Assembly (NCBI GenBank): GCA_016283195.1
Contig: JAEEML010000114.1
Span: forward strand, 1-24,474
Source: Deltaproteobacteria bacterium
GTDB taxonomy: Bacteria > JAEEML01
DNA length: 24,474 nucleotides
Reading direction: 5' to 3'
Shown here: positions 1-7,581 of the stretch, in pieces
How the letters are laid out: each line of letters begins with the position of its first letter
Position numbering within the stretch: position 1 is the stretch's first letter
The notes under the pieces: model-generated
What the model saw: the letters and a program-made list of their open reading frames with translations, nothing else
Told to the model about the DNA's origin: nothing
Database searches by the model: none
Program-made: the position numbers and the translations under genes

Positions 1-139
1 AACTGAGGAACGAGCATTGCAGACCTTATTAAAAGCCGGTCACGGGGCGCTTAATAAGGTTATAAAACTGTGACTACACACGTAGGGCTTTTAGTTTCCC
101 TGTTTTCGGACGCGGGTTCGACTCCCGCCGCCTCCACCA
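1..139 (+). ncRNA. ssrA: tmRNA (3' part)
   Basis: This is the 3' end of transfer-messenger RNA, which rescues stalled ribosomes. The last 30 bases carry the tRNA-like T arm (GCGGGTTCGACTCCCGC) followed by an acceptor strand ending in an encoded CCA at 137-139. The run GGACGCGGGTTCGACTCCCGCC preceded by a T-rich stretch is typical of tmRNA rather than an ordinary tRNA, and no anticodon arm fits just upstream. The 5' acceptor half, tag reading frame and most pseudoknots lie outside the window. No convincing intrinsic terminator follows; only an A+T palindromic stretch (AAATTAATT twice, 142-166) is visible. The gene converges with the one ending at 193. Confidence 0.9.
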
Positions 140-192
140 TTTAAATTAATTCCGCTAAATTAATTCTGCACTACAAGATTTTTAACTGGCAG

Positions 193-1638
193 TTATTGTT
201 GGTTTTTTATCTGTAAGTGGCGCTGTGAGATGATCTTTTCAAAAGCGCTGGCAATGGCATCAATGAGTTGATAAAAATTGCTCATATCGCCGCTGGGCGG
301 CACTTTATCAGCACTATCGGCATAAAAAAGGCCGATAACTCGCTTGCCGATGTAAATAGGCAAAATAAAGGTCCTTAGCGGCCGAATAGGCCCGCCGAGG
401 CGCTTGAAAAAGCTGTCATAAAAACGGCTGGTGGCCGAAAGACTGCCCAAAAACGGCTGCGCATGATTAAAAACTTTGCGGAACTGCGAGCTCTGGTGCA
501 AAGGAATTTTCATCGTATTGAGATTGGGGTTGCTCTCCATGCCCTCACCGACTGCGGCCCACACTTTGAGGTAATTTTGCTTTTCCACCAAAAGCAAAAC
601 GCGCGGCCAGGTAACATGAGCATATTCCAACGTAATAGCGGCTATATCATCGCGCGAAGTGGCCAGAGCCAGTTTTTCAAAAGCCGAAAGCTCTTTAACA
701 TCTGCACTATCAGCTATTGTTTCTGCCTGAGCTGCCACATTAGCTGCTTCTGTAGGGGCCACCTCAGTAGCCGCGACTGGAGCGGCCTCCGGATTCGCGG
801 CTAAAGGCTCCACATAATCATTAGCTACCGGGAGCGGCGCTGGCGCTGGGGTACTGACCTCCGCTTCAGCCGGAGCTGCGGCCGGCGGTGTGCTCTCGCT
901 ATGTTCGATAATGCTGTTTGATTCCGGAGTAGCTTGCAATTCGCTGGTCATTATCGCGGCATGGCGCAAAGCGGCATCCATAGAAAAAGTATTGCCATCT
1001 TCCTGCGAAAACTCAAAACTGGCATAAGTAAAAGCCGGCTCAGCCTCCTTAGGAGCGCTAAAATCGCTGTCATCACCGCTATCGAGCGGGCCGAGTTCAT
1101 CGCCGAAACTAAGTTCGTTTAAATCTTCAAAAGATGAAGAATCGCTTGCGGCTTCATTATCGGCAACATCGGAGCCAACCACCTCATTTTCGCAAAGATT
1201 ACGAATTGTTTCGTTAACATAAAAATGTTGTATGGCTTGCTGAATCTGGCTGTCGGTGGCAATCACCGGCACAATTTTGAGGCCGGTTTGCTCCTTTATT
1301 TGAGCCAAATCTTCTTCTTTGGTCGGGTCAAAGATGGCCAGGTAGAGATAATTGCCGTTTTTGCGCAACGGAAAAACTTTTTTATCGCAAGCCAGCTCCA
1401 TATCCACGGCGGAGAGGGCCTCCGGACTAACGCTGGCAAAATCTTCGGCATCGGCCAGGGGCAAATTGTACTCGGCCGATAAATAGGCGGCCAGATGGTG
1501 ATCGGCAATAAAGCCCAGTTCCACCAGTTTGGAAAGCAAAGTGCCGCCATAGACAATATGGGCATTCATGGCCTCTTCTATTTGCGGCAGAGTAATATAA
1601 CCGGCTTTATGAAGACCTAAGGCTAAGGCTAATGACAC
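193..1638 (-). CDS. GspE-N (T2SSE_N/MshEN-like) plus GAF-like domain protein
   Basis: A 481-residue soluble protein with no ATPase. Residues about 5-145 match the N-terminal domain of type II secretion/type IV pilus ATPases: a helical repeat (LGLHKAGYITLPQIEEAM, then GGTLLSKLVELGF) followed by an alpha/beta part with the family signature VFPLRKNGNYLYLAIFDP and a TGLKIVPVIATDSQI stretch. Residues about 150-320 are an acidic, then Ala/Pro/Glu-rich linker, probably disordered. Residues about 325-475 look like a GAF-type sensory fold (LPIYIGKRVIGLFYADSAD). Some MshEN domains bind c-di-GMP, but the usual Arg and Gln of that motif are not obvious here, so binding is uncertain. The start is GTG with AGGAG six bases upstream. 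It is last in the rsmD-coaD-aminotransferase run, 14 bases after the aminotransferase. Related proteins in Myxococcota are usually annotated only by the GspE-N domain; a regulatory or adaptor role is inference. Confidence 0.8.
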   Translation of the reverse strand: MSLALALGLHKAGYITLPQIEEAMNAHIVYGGTLLSKLVELGFIADHHLAAYLSAEYNLPLADAEDFASVSPEALSAVDMELACDKKVFPLRKNGNYLYLAIFDPTKEEDLAQIKEQTGLKIVPVIATDSQIQQAIQHFYVNETIRNLCENEVVGSDVADNEAASDSSSFEDLNELSFGDELGPLDSGDDSDFSAPKEAEPAFTYASFEFSQEDGNTFSMDAALRHAAIMTSELQATPESNSIIEHSESTPPAAAPAEAEVSTPAPAPLPVANDYVEPLAANPEAAPVAATEVAPTEAANVAAQAETIADSADVKELSAFEKLALATSRDDIAAITLEYAHVTWPRVLLLVEKQNYLKVWAAVGEGMESNPNLNTMKIPLHQSSQFRKVFNHAQPFLGSLSATSRFYDSFFKRLGGPIRPLRTFILPIYIGKRVIGLFYADSADKVPPSGDMSNFYQLIDAIASAFEKIISQRHLQIKNQQ

Positions 1639-1652
1639 GCAACGCTCCTAAT

Positions 1653-2840
1653 TTAGAGAGATAAGTTATTTAACTTAATTAAACCGGCTTTCAGCCTGGC
1701 AACCCCTTGCTTAATATGCTCCTCAGAGATGGCAAAAGAAAGGCGCAAATAGCCCTCGGCGCCAAAAAAGAGGCCGGGAACCACAGCCAGCTTTTCATTT
1801 TCTAAAAGATATGTGGCTAAAGATTCAGTATCTTTAATCACATTATTTAAATATTTTTTTACATTTATAAACATATAGAAGGTCCCCTCCGGCAAATGGA
1901 AGGAGACACCTGGTATAGCACCTAAAAGCTCTGCCATCATATCGCGGCGGGCGCGGTATGAATCGCGCATCATGGTTACTATTTCCTGATCGCCCTTAAG
2001 TGCGGCCACCCCGGCAGTTTGCACAAAACTCGCTGGCCCGGAGGTGCAAGCTCCGGCAATTTTGCCCATGGCTGCAATAACTTCTTTCGGGCCATAAGCA
2101 TACCCAAGGCGCCAACCGGTCATGGCATAGGCTTTAGAAAAGCTGCCCACTACCAAAGTGCGCTTTTGTAAATCGGGCGCAAAAGAGAGAATGGAACACT
2201 TATCGTCCGTATAAATAAGGCGCTCGTAGGTTTCGTCGGAAATAATGGCAATTTGCGGATATTTTCGCAAAAGCTCGGCCAGTTTCGGTAAATAATCGCC
2301 ATGCGGCACCGCGCCGGTGGGATTATGGGGAAAATTCAAAATAATGAGCCTTGTTTTTGGGGTAATAGCCGCCTCTATCTGCTCGGTACTCGGCACATAG
2401 CCGCTCTCCTCGCCGGTGACAATAGGCACCACCGTACCGCCGGCAAAATAGACCATTTGCGGAAAAGAGACCCAATAAGGCGCCGGCAAAAGCACCTCAT
2501 CTCCGGGATTTACCAAAGTGGCTATGCCGTCAAACAAAATTTGCTTGGCGCCGATGCCTACAATGATTTCCTGCATGGAGACCGGGAGGGCAAATTTTTT
2601 GGCATATTCTTCAGCCAGAGCTTCACGCAGAGCCTTTTTGCCGGCGGCTGGGGAATAATAAGTATCGCCGCCCTTAAGAGCGGCTATAGCTGCGGCAACA
2701 ATGGGCTCCGGAGTGGGAAAATCCGGCTCACCGACAGAAAGAGAAATGACATCTTCGCCGGCTTCACGCATGGCCCTGGCTTTGGCGCCGATAGCCAAAG
2801 TGGGAGATGGTGACATAACCTGCGTTCGCTTACTAATCAT
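1653..2840 (-). CDS. aspC: Aspartate aminotransferase, PLP-dependent class I
   Basis: A 395-residue fold-type I aminotransferase, expected to interconvert aspartate and 2-oxoglutarate with oxaloacetate and glutamate in the cytoplasm. The PLP lysine lies in SFSKAYAMTGWRLGY (K236, with R244 of the phosphate site). N173 (FPHNPTG), D202 and Y205 (SDETYERL) form the cofactor pocket, and the C-terminal LRLSFA supplies the substrate-carboxylate arginine. The N terminus (SLSVGEPDFPTP) is that of the Igamma/AspB branch found in many bacteria. Length is normal and all key residues are present. It starts at ATG five bases after coaD stops, so it is probably cotranscribed with coaD. Substrate choice within the family (aspartate, aromatic or prephenate) cannot be fixed from sequence alone. 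Confidence 0.88.
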   Translation of the reverse strand: MISKRTQVMSPSPTLAIGAKARAMREAGEDVISLSVGEPDFPTPEPIVAAAIAALKGGDTYYSPAAGKKALREALAEEYAKKFALPVSMQEIIVGIGAKQILFDGIATLVNPGDEVLLPAPYWVSFPQMVYFAGGTVVPIVTGEESGYVPSTEQIEAAITPKTRLIILNFPHNPTGAVPHGDYLPKLAELLRKYPQIAIISDETYERLIYTDDKCSILSFAPDLQKRTLVVGSFSKAYAMTGWRLGYAYGPKEVIAAMGKIAGACTSGPASFVQTAGVAALKGDQEIVTMMRDSYRARRDMMAELLGAIPGVSFHLPEGTFYMFINVKKYLNNVIKDTESLATYLLENEKLAVVPGLFFGAEGYLRLSFAISEEHIKQGVARLKAGLIKLNNLSL

Positions 2841-2845
2841 TATAT

Positions 2846-3337
2846 TTACCCGATTTTTTTAAATTTTTTAATAAGTGCTTCTTCCACAGGGCGCGGCACC
2901 AGACCGTGAATATCACCGCCGAAAGAAGCAAGTTCCCGCACAATGCTGGAGCTAACATAAAAATATTCTTCTGAAGTCATCATAAAAACGGTGTCCATCT
3001 CTTTATCGAGGCGCTTATTTAAATGGGCGATTTGAAATTCATATTCAAAATCGCTGATGGCTCTAAGGCCGCGAATGACAAAGTGCAGATCGTTATTTTT
3101 TAAATAATCCACCAAAAGGCCGTCAAAAGAGACCACTTTTACATTGGTAAGATGCGTGAGCGAAGCTTTTAATAAATCCACCCGCTCTTCTATGGTGAAA
3201 AGCGGCTTTTTGGCACTATTGACGGCTACGGCCACCACCACCTCGTCAAAAAGCTGGGCTCCGCGCTCGATGATATTGATATGACCGCTCGTAACCGGAT
3301 CAAATGAACCGGGATATAAGGCATTTTTTGGGGCCAT
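2846..3337 (-). CDS. coaD: Phosphopantetheine adenylyltransferase
   Basis: A 163-residue enzyme of coenzyme A synthesis that joins 4'-phosphopantetheine and ATP to give dephospho-CoA. The nucleotidyltransferase signature is at the N terminus (YPGSFDPVTSGH, with T16xGH19), the FVIRGLRAISDFEYE block follows near residue 87, and the ATP-contacting YVSSSIVRELA block is near residue 127. Length is normal for CoaD (about 160). Its ATG overlaps the rsmD stop in a TAATG junction, which implies translational coupling. The rsmD-coaD order is a widespread bacterial arrangement. Confidence 0.96.
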   Translation of the reverse strand: MAPKNALYPGSFDPVTSGHINIIERGAQLFDEVVVAVAVNSAKKPLFTIEERVDLLKASLTHLTNVKVVSFDGLLVDYLKNNDLHFVIRGLRAISDFEYEFQIAHLNKRLDKEMDTVFMMTSEEYFYVSSSIVRELASFGGDIHGLVPRPVEEALIKKFKKIG

Positions 3338-3927
3338 TACGGCTCTTCTCCTAAAATTTTATAAAAATCCAGGGCGTTATTTCCATAAACGCGGCTTTCG
3401 TATAACACCATTTGCGGCAGATTAAAAGAGGGCTGATTCTTGCCTCTTTGACAAATAATGCGCCCTTTAGGCATTAGCAAAGAAAAAAGCGCTGCCGGCC
3501 AAGCCATATTTGCCGCTCTCTCCCAAAGCTTATAAGGGGGATCGGCAAAAATATAGCGGAATTTTTGCCCCGAACCGCCGAGCATTTTTACTGCTCTTTC
3601 GATATCGAGAGGCCAAAGAGCCAGAGCGGGATTTTGTAAAAGCCCCATTTTGGCCAGCGATTTTTTAAGCGCTGCCAGTTCCGCCCGCCCGGACTCCACC
3701 AAAACCGCGGCCGGTGCCCCGCGCGAGAGAGCTTCCAGCCCCATGGCTCCACTGCCGCAAAAAAGATCCAAAAACGGCCCTTCGCTCAAAGTGGGCATGA
3801 GAGCATTAAAGAGGGCCTGACGCACCATAAGCGGCGTCGGGCGCACGACAGCATTAGGGACAAAAAGAATACTTCCCTTGTAAATTCCAGCGTTTATTTG
3901 AATACGACCAGGTGCTTTATCCATCAT
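3337..3927 (-). CDS. rsmD: 16S rRNA (guanine-N2)-methyltransferase RsmD
   Basis: A 196-residue S-adenosylmethionine methyltransferase expected to methylate G966 of 16S rRNA. The N terminus has the family block (INAGIYKGS, then RPTPLMVRQALFNAL). The AdoMet loop is FLDLFCGSGAMGLEALSRG (residues 52-70), and the N2-guanine methyltransferase motif IV is DPPY at 129-132. It is the first gene of the minus-strand run and overlaps coaD by one base. Two Met codons stand at the start (M1, M2); no strong SD is visible, only GGCAAG about 3-8 bases upstream, so either could be used. Confidence 0.93.
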   Translation of the reverse strand: MMDKAPGRIQINAGIYKGSILFVPNAVVRPTPLMVRQALFNALMPTLSEGPFLDLFCGSGAMGLEALSRGAPAAVLVESGRAELAALKKSLAKMGLLQNPALALWPLDIERAVKMLGGSGQKFRYIFADPPYKLWERAANMAWPAALFSLLMPKGRIICQRGKNQPSFNLPQMVLYESRVYGNNALDFYKILGEEP

Positions 3928-4108
3928 AGCTTGCCAAAATTTTCCAAGTTACCGCCGCTACTAGCAACTTCATGGTAGCAACCGCTCCATGTTACTACAG
4001 CAGATAAATTTATAAAATCTATTTTATCTATTTTAAAGCTGCACTATATTGCAGCCGGTTGCGCTGGGTAAAACAGGCAACACTATAATTAAAAGGAGCT
4101 TTTTTCTT
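3928..4108. promoter_or_regulatory. Divergent promoter region between rsmD and serS
   Basis: This 181-bp region separates the two divergent operons. It has an A+T-rich core (about 4008-4035) suited to -10 elements on both strands, and a cluster of short inverted and direct repeats on the rsmD side: CATGG/CCATG at about 3972-3992, and GCTAC/GTAGC spanning roughly 3956-3980. On the serS side TATAAT lies at 4084-4089, with TTGCGC 19 bases upstream as a weak -35; that would give a short leader containing the serS SD AAGGAG (4093-4098). No T-box stem or leader peptide is visible. Confidence 0.4.
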
Positions 4109-5383
4109 ATGCTAGACCTTAAAATCATCAAAGAAAATCCGGAAAAGATCAAAGAGATAATTATTAAACGCGGCATGAATCCCAAGACGAGCGATGTCGA
4201 TGCGCTTTTGGCTGCCGACGAAGAGCACCGCGCCGCTTTGGTTAAAGTTGAAGCTCTGCGCAGTGAGCGCAATAATCTTTCGGCTGCCATTCCCAAACTT
4301 CCGGCCGCCGAAAAGGGCGCGGCAGTGGCTAAAGTTAAAGCGTTAAAAGAAGAACTCACAGCCAAGGAGAGCGAGCTTAATGCTCTCGCCGAAAAGAAAA
4401 ACGAACTCTGGCGGGCTATTCCCAACCTCCTGGCTGATGATGTACCCGATGGCGGCGAGGATGACGCCATCGAGATAAAAAAATGGGGCGACTTGCCTAA
4501 ACTGGAAAACCCGCGCGACCATGTGGTTTTAGGCCAAATGACCGATACCATAGATTTTGAGCGGGCAGCCAAAGTCACCGGCGCCGGCTTTTATTATTTA
4601 AAACGCGAGGCCGCCCTTTTGGAACAGGCTTTAATCAGTTTTGCCATGGGTAAAGCCATCAAAGCCGGTTTTTGCCCCATGAGCACCCCGGATTTGGCAC
4701 GCGACACCATTTTGAGCGGCATCGGCTTTAATCCCCGCGGCCCGGAAACACAGGTTTATTCCATTCAAGATATGGATATCTCCCTGGTGGGTACTGCTGA
4801 GATTACTCTTGGGGGCTACCGCAGCGATGAAGTTTTAAAACTGGAGGAGCTGCCGCTGCAATTTGTCGGCCTTTCCCACTGCTTCCGCACCGAAGCCGGA
4901 GCTTATGGGCGCACCTCACGCGGACTTTACCGCGTGCACCAATTCAGCAAAGTGGAGCTCTTTGTCATTTGCCGGCCGGAAGAGAGCCCGGCCTGGCACG
5001 AAAAAATTCTGGCTCTTGAAGAATCTATTTTGCAAGAGCTCAAAATACCTTACCGCGTCATCAATATTGCCGCCGGCGACCTGGGCGCTCCGGCACTCAA
5101 AAAATATGACATAGAGGCCTGGATGCCCGGACGCAATGCCTACGGGGAAGTCACCAGCTGCTCTAACTGCACCGATTACCAAACCCGCCGCCTAAATGTG
5201 CGCTTTAAAAACAGCGAGGGCAAAGTGAATTTCTGCCACATGCTAAACGGCACCGCCACCGCTGTCTCACGGATGCTCATTTCGGTAATGGAAAATTATC
5301 AAAATAGCGACGGCTCAATTACCATTCCCGAGCCTCTTTTGCCTTATATGCACGGCATCACCACCATTCCGGTGAGGAACTGA
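4109..5383 (+). CDS. serS: Seryl-tRNA synthetase
   Basis: A 424-residue class II synthetase that charges tRNA-Ser. Residues 1 to about 105 form the long antiparallel coiled coil that grips the tRNA extra arm. The catalytic domain has motif 2 (CFRTEAGAYGRTSRGLYRVHQF), the SCSNCTDYQTRRLNVRFK block, and motif 3 (NGTATAVSRMLISVMENYQ). I chose the ATG at 4109 because AAGGAG ends ten bases upstream and the protein then begins with the family's usual LDLKIIKENP. An in-frame TTG at 4049 would add 20 residues with no homology and no SD. One base separates its stop from the next gene's ATG. Confidence 0.96.
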   Translation: MLDLKIIKENPEKIKEIIIKRGMNPKTSDVDALLAADEEHRAALVKVEALRSERNNLSAAIPKLPAAEKGAAVAKVKALKEELTAKESELNALAEKKNELWRAIPNLLADDVPDGGEDDAIEIKKWGDLPKLENPRDHVVLGQMTDTIDFERAAKVTGAGFYYLKREAALLEQALISFAMGKAIKAGFCPMSTPDLARDTILSGIGFNPRGPETQVYSIQDMDISLVGTAEITLGGYRSDEVLKLEELPLQFVGLSHCFRTEAGAYGRTSRGLYRVHQFSKVELFVICRPEESPAWHEKILALEESILQELKIPYRVINIAAGDLGAPALKKYDIEAWMPGRNAYGEVTSCSNCTDYQTRRLNVRFKNSEGKVNFCHMLNGTATAVSRMLISVMENYQNSDGSITIPEPLLPYMHGITTIPVRN

Positions 5384-5384
5384 T

Positions 5385-5948
5385 ATGTCTTTTATGTGCG
5401 CCGGCAAAAAAACCATTTTCACCCTTTTCACCGCCCTTTTACTCCTGGCGCTCTCGGCCTGTAACAAAGAACAACAGGCCGAGCAGCTGGAAATGCAGCG
5501 CTATGCCGTGCCCGACCAAGGCCTCGAGATCTTTTACCCAGCTGCCTGGAGTCAGCGCTATGATGAGCGGCAAGTTATTTTTTATCCCAGTGCCGAACTA
5601 AATAATCCTCTAAGCCCCAAAGTGGCTCTTGAGGTTGTGGCCGGAGCCAAAGGTTTTGAGGAGACAAAGCGCGATTTAAAACAAATTGTGGAAGAAGGTT
5701 TAAGCAAAATTCCCAAAACAAGTGCCCCAAAAGTGCTTTTGCGCGAGCGCACTACTATTTTAGGCCAAGAGGCAGAAGACCTGGTAGTGAGCCTAAAAAT
5801 CGGCGAGACCGCCTTTAAAGAAGAACTTCTTTATATTCCGCACCAGGGGAATTTTATTGCCCTCTACTACCTGGCCCCGAAAGATAAATTCGAGGAATAT
5901 TTACCAATATTCCACAATATGCTTCTTAAATTATCGCTTAGCGAATAA
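5385..5948 (+). CDS. Small lipoprotein, PsbP/DcrB-like fold possible
   Basis: A 187-residue predicted lipoprotein. The signal peptide is Lys-rich, then hydrophobic (FTLFTALLLLALSAC), with lipobox LSAC and the lipidated Cys near residue 26. The mature part is about 160 residues without Cys or membrane segments. The pattern of a YxxPDQGLEIFYPAAW start, a VALEVV strand and a late GNFIALYYLAPKDKFEEYLPIFHNML helix resembles the PsbP/DcrB-like family of small periplasmic lipoproteins, but the match is by pattern only. Its ATG is one base past the serS stop, with GTGAGG upstream, so it is read from the serS transcript. Function is unknown. Confidence 0.8.
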   Translation: MSFMCAGKKTIFTLFTALLLLALSACNKEQQAEQLEMQRYAVPDQGLEIFYPAAWSQRYDERQVIFYPSAELNNPLSPKVALEVVAGAKGFEETKRDLKQIVEEGLSKIPKTSAPKVLLRERTTILGQEAEDLVVSLKIGETAFKEELLYIPHQGNFIALYYLAPKDKFEEYLPIFHNMLLKLSLSE

Positions 5949-5960
5949 TAGGCTTTTTTT
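5930..5960 (+). terminator. Intrinsic terminator after serS-lipoprotein operon
   Basis: ATTATCGC, loop TTA, then GCGAATAAT (one bulged T) form a stem across the stop codon of the lipoprotein gene. Four bases later a run of seven T's occurs at 5954-5960. The stem is short and A+T-rich at its base, so efficiency may be modest. It lies between two convergent genes. Confidence 0.5.
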
Positions 5961-6675
5961 AAAAGACGCTATATTGCCCTTCGTTTTCCCCGGGAGTTAA
6001 ATTAACCACTTTGGCTATTTCGCCCAGAATTTGGTGGCGAATATGGAGGTCATAATTCCCCGGCGGCAGGCCATTAAAAGAATAGTGGCCCTCGGCATCA
6101 CTTATGGCATAAAGCGGCTCGGCGGCAACATAAATTGTTACATAGAGCCACTCTCCATGCCTTAGTTCGCCAAGTTGATAAAAACCGGTTTTTTGCAAAG
6201 TAAAAGAGCTATCGGTAGCCGGGGCCAGGGTAACCTGATTAACAATAGCTTTATTATAAATCAGATAAATATTATGACTGGCCGCTTTATCCTCATTAGT
6301 CAGCAAAAGAGAGCCGCCGTCTGCCAGCACCAGATAAGCGGGTGCAAAGGCACATTCATCAACTTTAACGCGGCCGCCCGGCGGCACAGCTTTGGCAGCC
6401 AAAGCCGTGGGAAGCTCACTTAGCTCTTTGCTACCGATAGTAATAAGCGCCTCGGCCAGCTGCCCCTTCTCACCAACTTTGAGCACTGCTTCCTGCTTGT
6501 GGCCGCACCAGTCGCTGCCTTTTTGGCTCTCACCATGCCCATGATAACTAACAGTGCCATGCAGGGTAGCCGTTTCAGCTGTTTTTTCGCTAAAAGAGCT
6601 CACCTGACCATGACAAGCCGCTAATTGTAAGATGAGCAAAATACCAAGAAAGCTGGCCGGAAAACAGGCTTTCAT
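5959..6675 (-). CDS. Lipoprotein with cupredoxin-like and carboxypeptidase-regulatory-like domains
   Basis: A 238-residue predicted lipoprotein (signal FLGILLILQLAAC, lipobox LAAC, C21). Residues about 35-175 carry the pattern of the cupredoxin-like 'methylamine utilisation' type: a WCG near residue 57, CAFAPAYLVLADGGSLLLTNEDKAASHN (Cys, then the N-D...HN block) and a late GHxxL-like strand pair. Residues about 180-235 form a carboxypeptidase-regulatory-like beta-sandwich (AISDAEGHYSFNGLPPGNYDLHIRH). Family members are periplasmic and may bind copper through Cys/His, but the ligand set is not complete enough by eye to claim it. Its ATG overlaps the merR stop by four bases (ATGA), so it is translationally coupled to that regulator. 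Confidence 0.72.
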   Translation of the reverse strand: MKACFPASFLGILLILQLAACHGQVSSFSEKTAETATLHGTVSYHGHGESQKGSDWCGHKQEAVLKVGEKGQLAEALITIGSKELSELPTALAAKAVPPGGRVKVDECAFAPAYLVLADGGSLLLTNEDKAASHNIYLIYNKAIVNQVTLAPATDSSFTLQKTGFYQLGELRHGEWLYVTIYVAAEPLYAISDAEGHYSFNGLPPGNYDLHIRHQILGEIAKVVNLTPGENEGQYSVF

Positions 6676-7079
6676 TGCTTTACCAACTCGATAATCTGGG
6701 CCACAAGTTCTTTGGCCAGAAAGAGTTCTTCCGCCCGTGATTTGGTAGCCAGTTCACCGGCGGCGGCAATGGTTATCTCCCCGTTTTTGAGTTTTTCTTC
6801 GCGGAGCTCTTTGGCGATTAGCTGCTTGGCACCATCAAGAGAGTACTTTTTATCCTTTAAAAGTACTTTAATGCGCAGAAATAACTCTATATCACGGCGG
6901 CGATAACGCCTGTGGGCACTAGTACTCCTCTGCGGTCTAATACACGAAAACTCTTTTTCCCAGTAGCGCAAAGTGTAAGCCGGAACACCAACCGCCTCCA
7001 CAGCCTCGCGCATAGCGAAAAATAATTTGTCGTTTTTCTTGCCGTTAAAAGCAGCCGCTCCGGAGCTGCACAGGGCCAT
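6672..7079 (-). CDS. MerR-family transcriptional regulator
   Basis: A 135-residue DNA-binding protein. A winged-helix MerR domain occupies about residues 17-85: FAMREAVEAVGVPAYTLRYWEKEF (helix-turn-helix), then RRYRRRDIELFLRIKVLL, then YSLDGAKQLIAKEL. A short helical tail of about 50 residues follows instead of a ligand-binding domain. This size and the position straight after ihfA are characteristic of the HTH-MerR protein that accompanies ihfA in proteobacteria, whose target is generally unknown. There is no Cys pair for metal sensing. It starts 16 bases after ihfA ends, with a weak purine-rich SD. Confidence 0.88.
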   Translation of the reverse strand: MALCSSGAAAFNGKKNDKLFFAMREAVEAVGVPAYTLRYWEKEFSCIRPQRSTSAHRRYRRRDIELFLRIKVLLKDKKYSLDGAKQLIAKELREEKLKNGEITIAAAGELATKSRAEELFLAKELVAQIIELVKQ

Positions 7080-7095
7080 AAGCTCTCTCTTAAAA

Positions 7096-7368
7096 TCAGT
7101 TGATGATTTGCTTGAGCAGCTGAGAGGGCCTGAAAGTCAGTACGCGGCGAGGAGAAATCTCGATATCTTTACCTGATTGCGGATTACGGCCGAGACGTGC
7201 TCTTTTCACGCGCACTACAAAGTTACCGAAACCGCTGATTTTGACCTTTTCGCCATTACGCAAATTCTCTTTCATAATGGAAAAGAGATCCTCCACCACA
7301 CCGGTAGCATCTTTTTTAGAAAAACCAAGTTCACGATAAATTTTCTCTACGATGTCTGCCTTAGTCAT
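7096..7368 (-). CDS. ihfA: Integration host factor alpha subunit / HU-family DNA-binding protein
   Basis: A 90-residue HU/IHF-family protein that bends DNA as a dimer. Recognisable parts are the helical N terminus (MTKADIVEKIYRELGF), the FGNFVVRVKRARLGRNPQSGKDI arm with the intercalating Pro in GRNP, and the C-terminal RVLTFRPSQLLKQ. I place the start at 7368 because GGAGG (minus strand, 7374-7378) lies five bases upstream of this ATG; the upstream in-frame ATG at 7380 would sit on the SD. The merR neighbour supports ihfA over hupB. It heads the minus-strand run ihfA-merR-lipoprotein. Confidence 0.9.
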   Translation of the reverse strand: MTKADIVEKIYRELGFSKKDATGVVEDLFSIMKENLRNGEKVKISGFGNFVVRVKRARLGRNPQSGKDIEISPRRVLTFRPSQLLKQIIN

Positions 7369-7518
7369 CAAATCCTCCATTCGGGTGACTAAAAAAACAA
7401 CGCGAATTAGCTAGCACAAGGGGGCCGTTAAAACAAGTAGGAAAATTCTCTTTTTTCATTTTCCGCCGCGAAAATATTTTTTGCGTTTTTAAGGTACTCA
7501 AAAAACTACATTGTGGAA

Positions 7519-7581
7519 TATAATAACCTCCCCTGATGTCCAGGGACAAACGGAGTGCCAACTCCAAGAGGAGGTTACCGC
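7519..7581 (+). promoter_or_regulatory. Promoter -10 and 51-nt two-hairpin leader of first amidohydrolase gene
   Basis: TATAAT stands at 7519-7524. Six bases on, at the expected transcription start (7531), begins a 51-nt leader. Hairpin 1 is CCCTG-ATGTC-CAGGG (7531-7545). Hairpin 2 is GGAGT-GCCA-ACTCC (7552-7565), followed by the SD AGAGGAGG (7567-7574) and the ATG at 7582. A -35 is poor (TACTCA, 18-bp spacing). The leader before the second paralog has the same length and architecture. Promoter activity and RNA folding are predictions. Confidence 0.6.

Noticed and set aside
3928-4108. T-box or other attenuator before serS
   Set aside because: No specifier stem, T-box sequence or terminator/antiterminator pair is visible.
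4049-4108. Upstream TTG start for serS adding 20 residues
   Set aside because: No SD; the added residues lack the family N terminus, while ATG 4109 has AAGGAG.
7531-7565. Mini-ykkC (guanidine-II) or GEMM riboswitch as explanation of the two-hairpin leader
   Set aside because: The loops are AUGUC and GCMA, without the ACGR loops of mini-ykkC or the conserved GEMM core.
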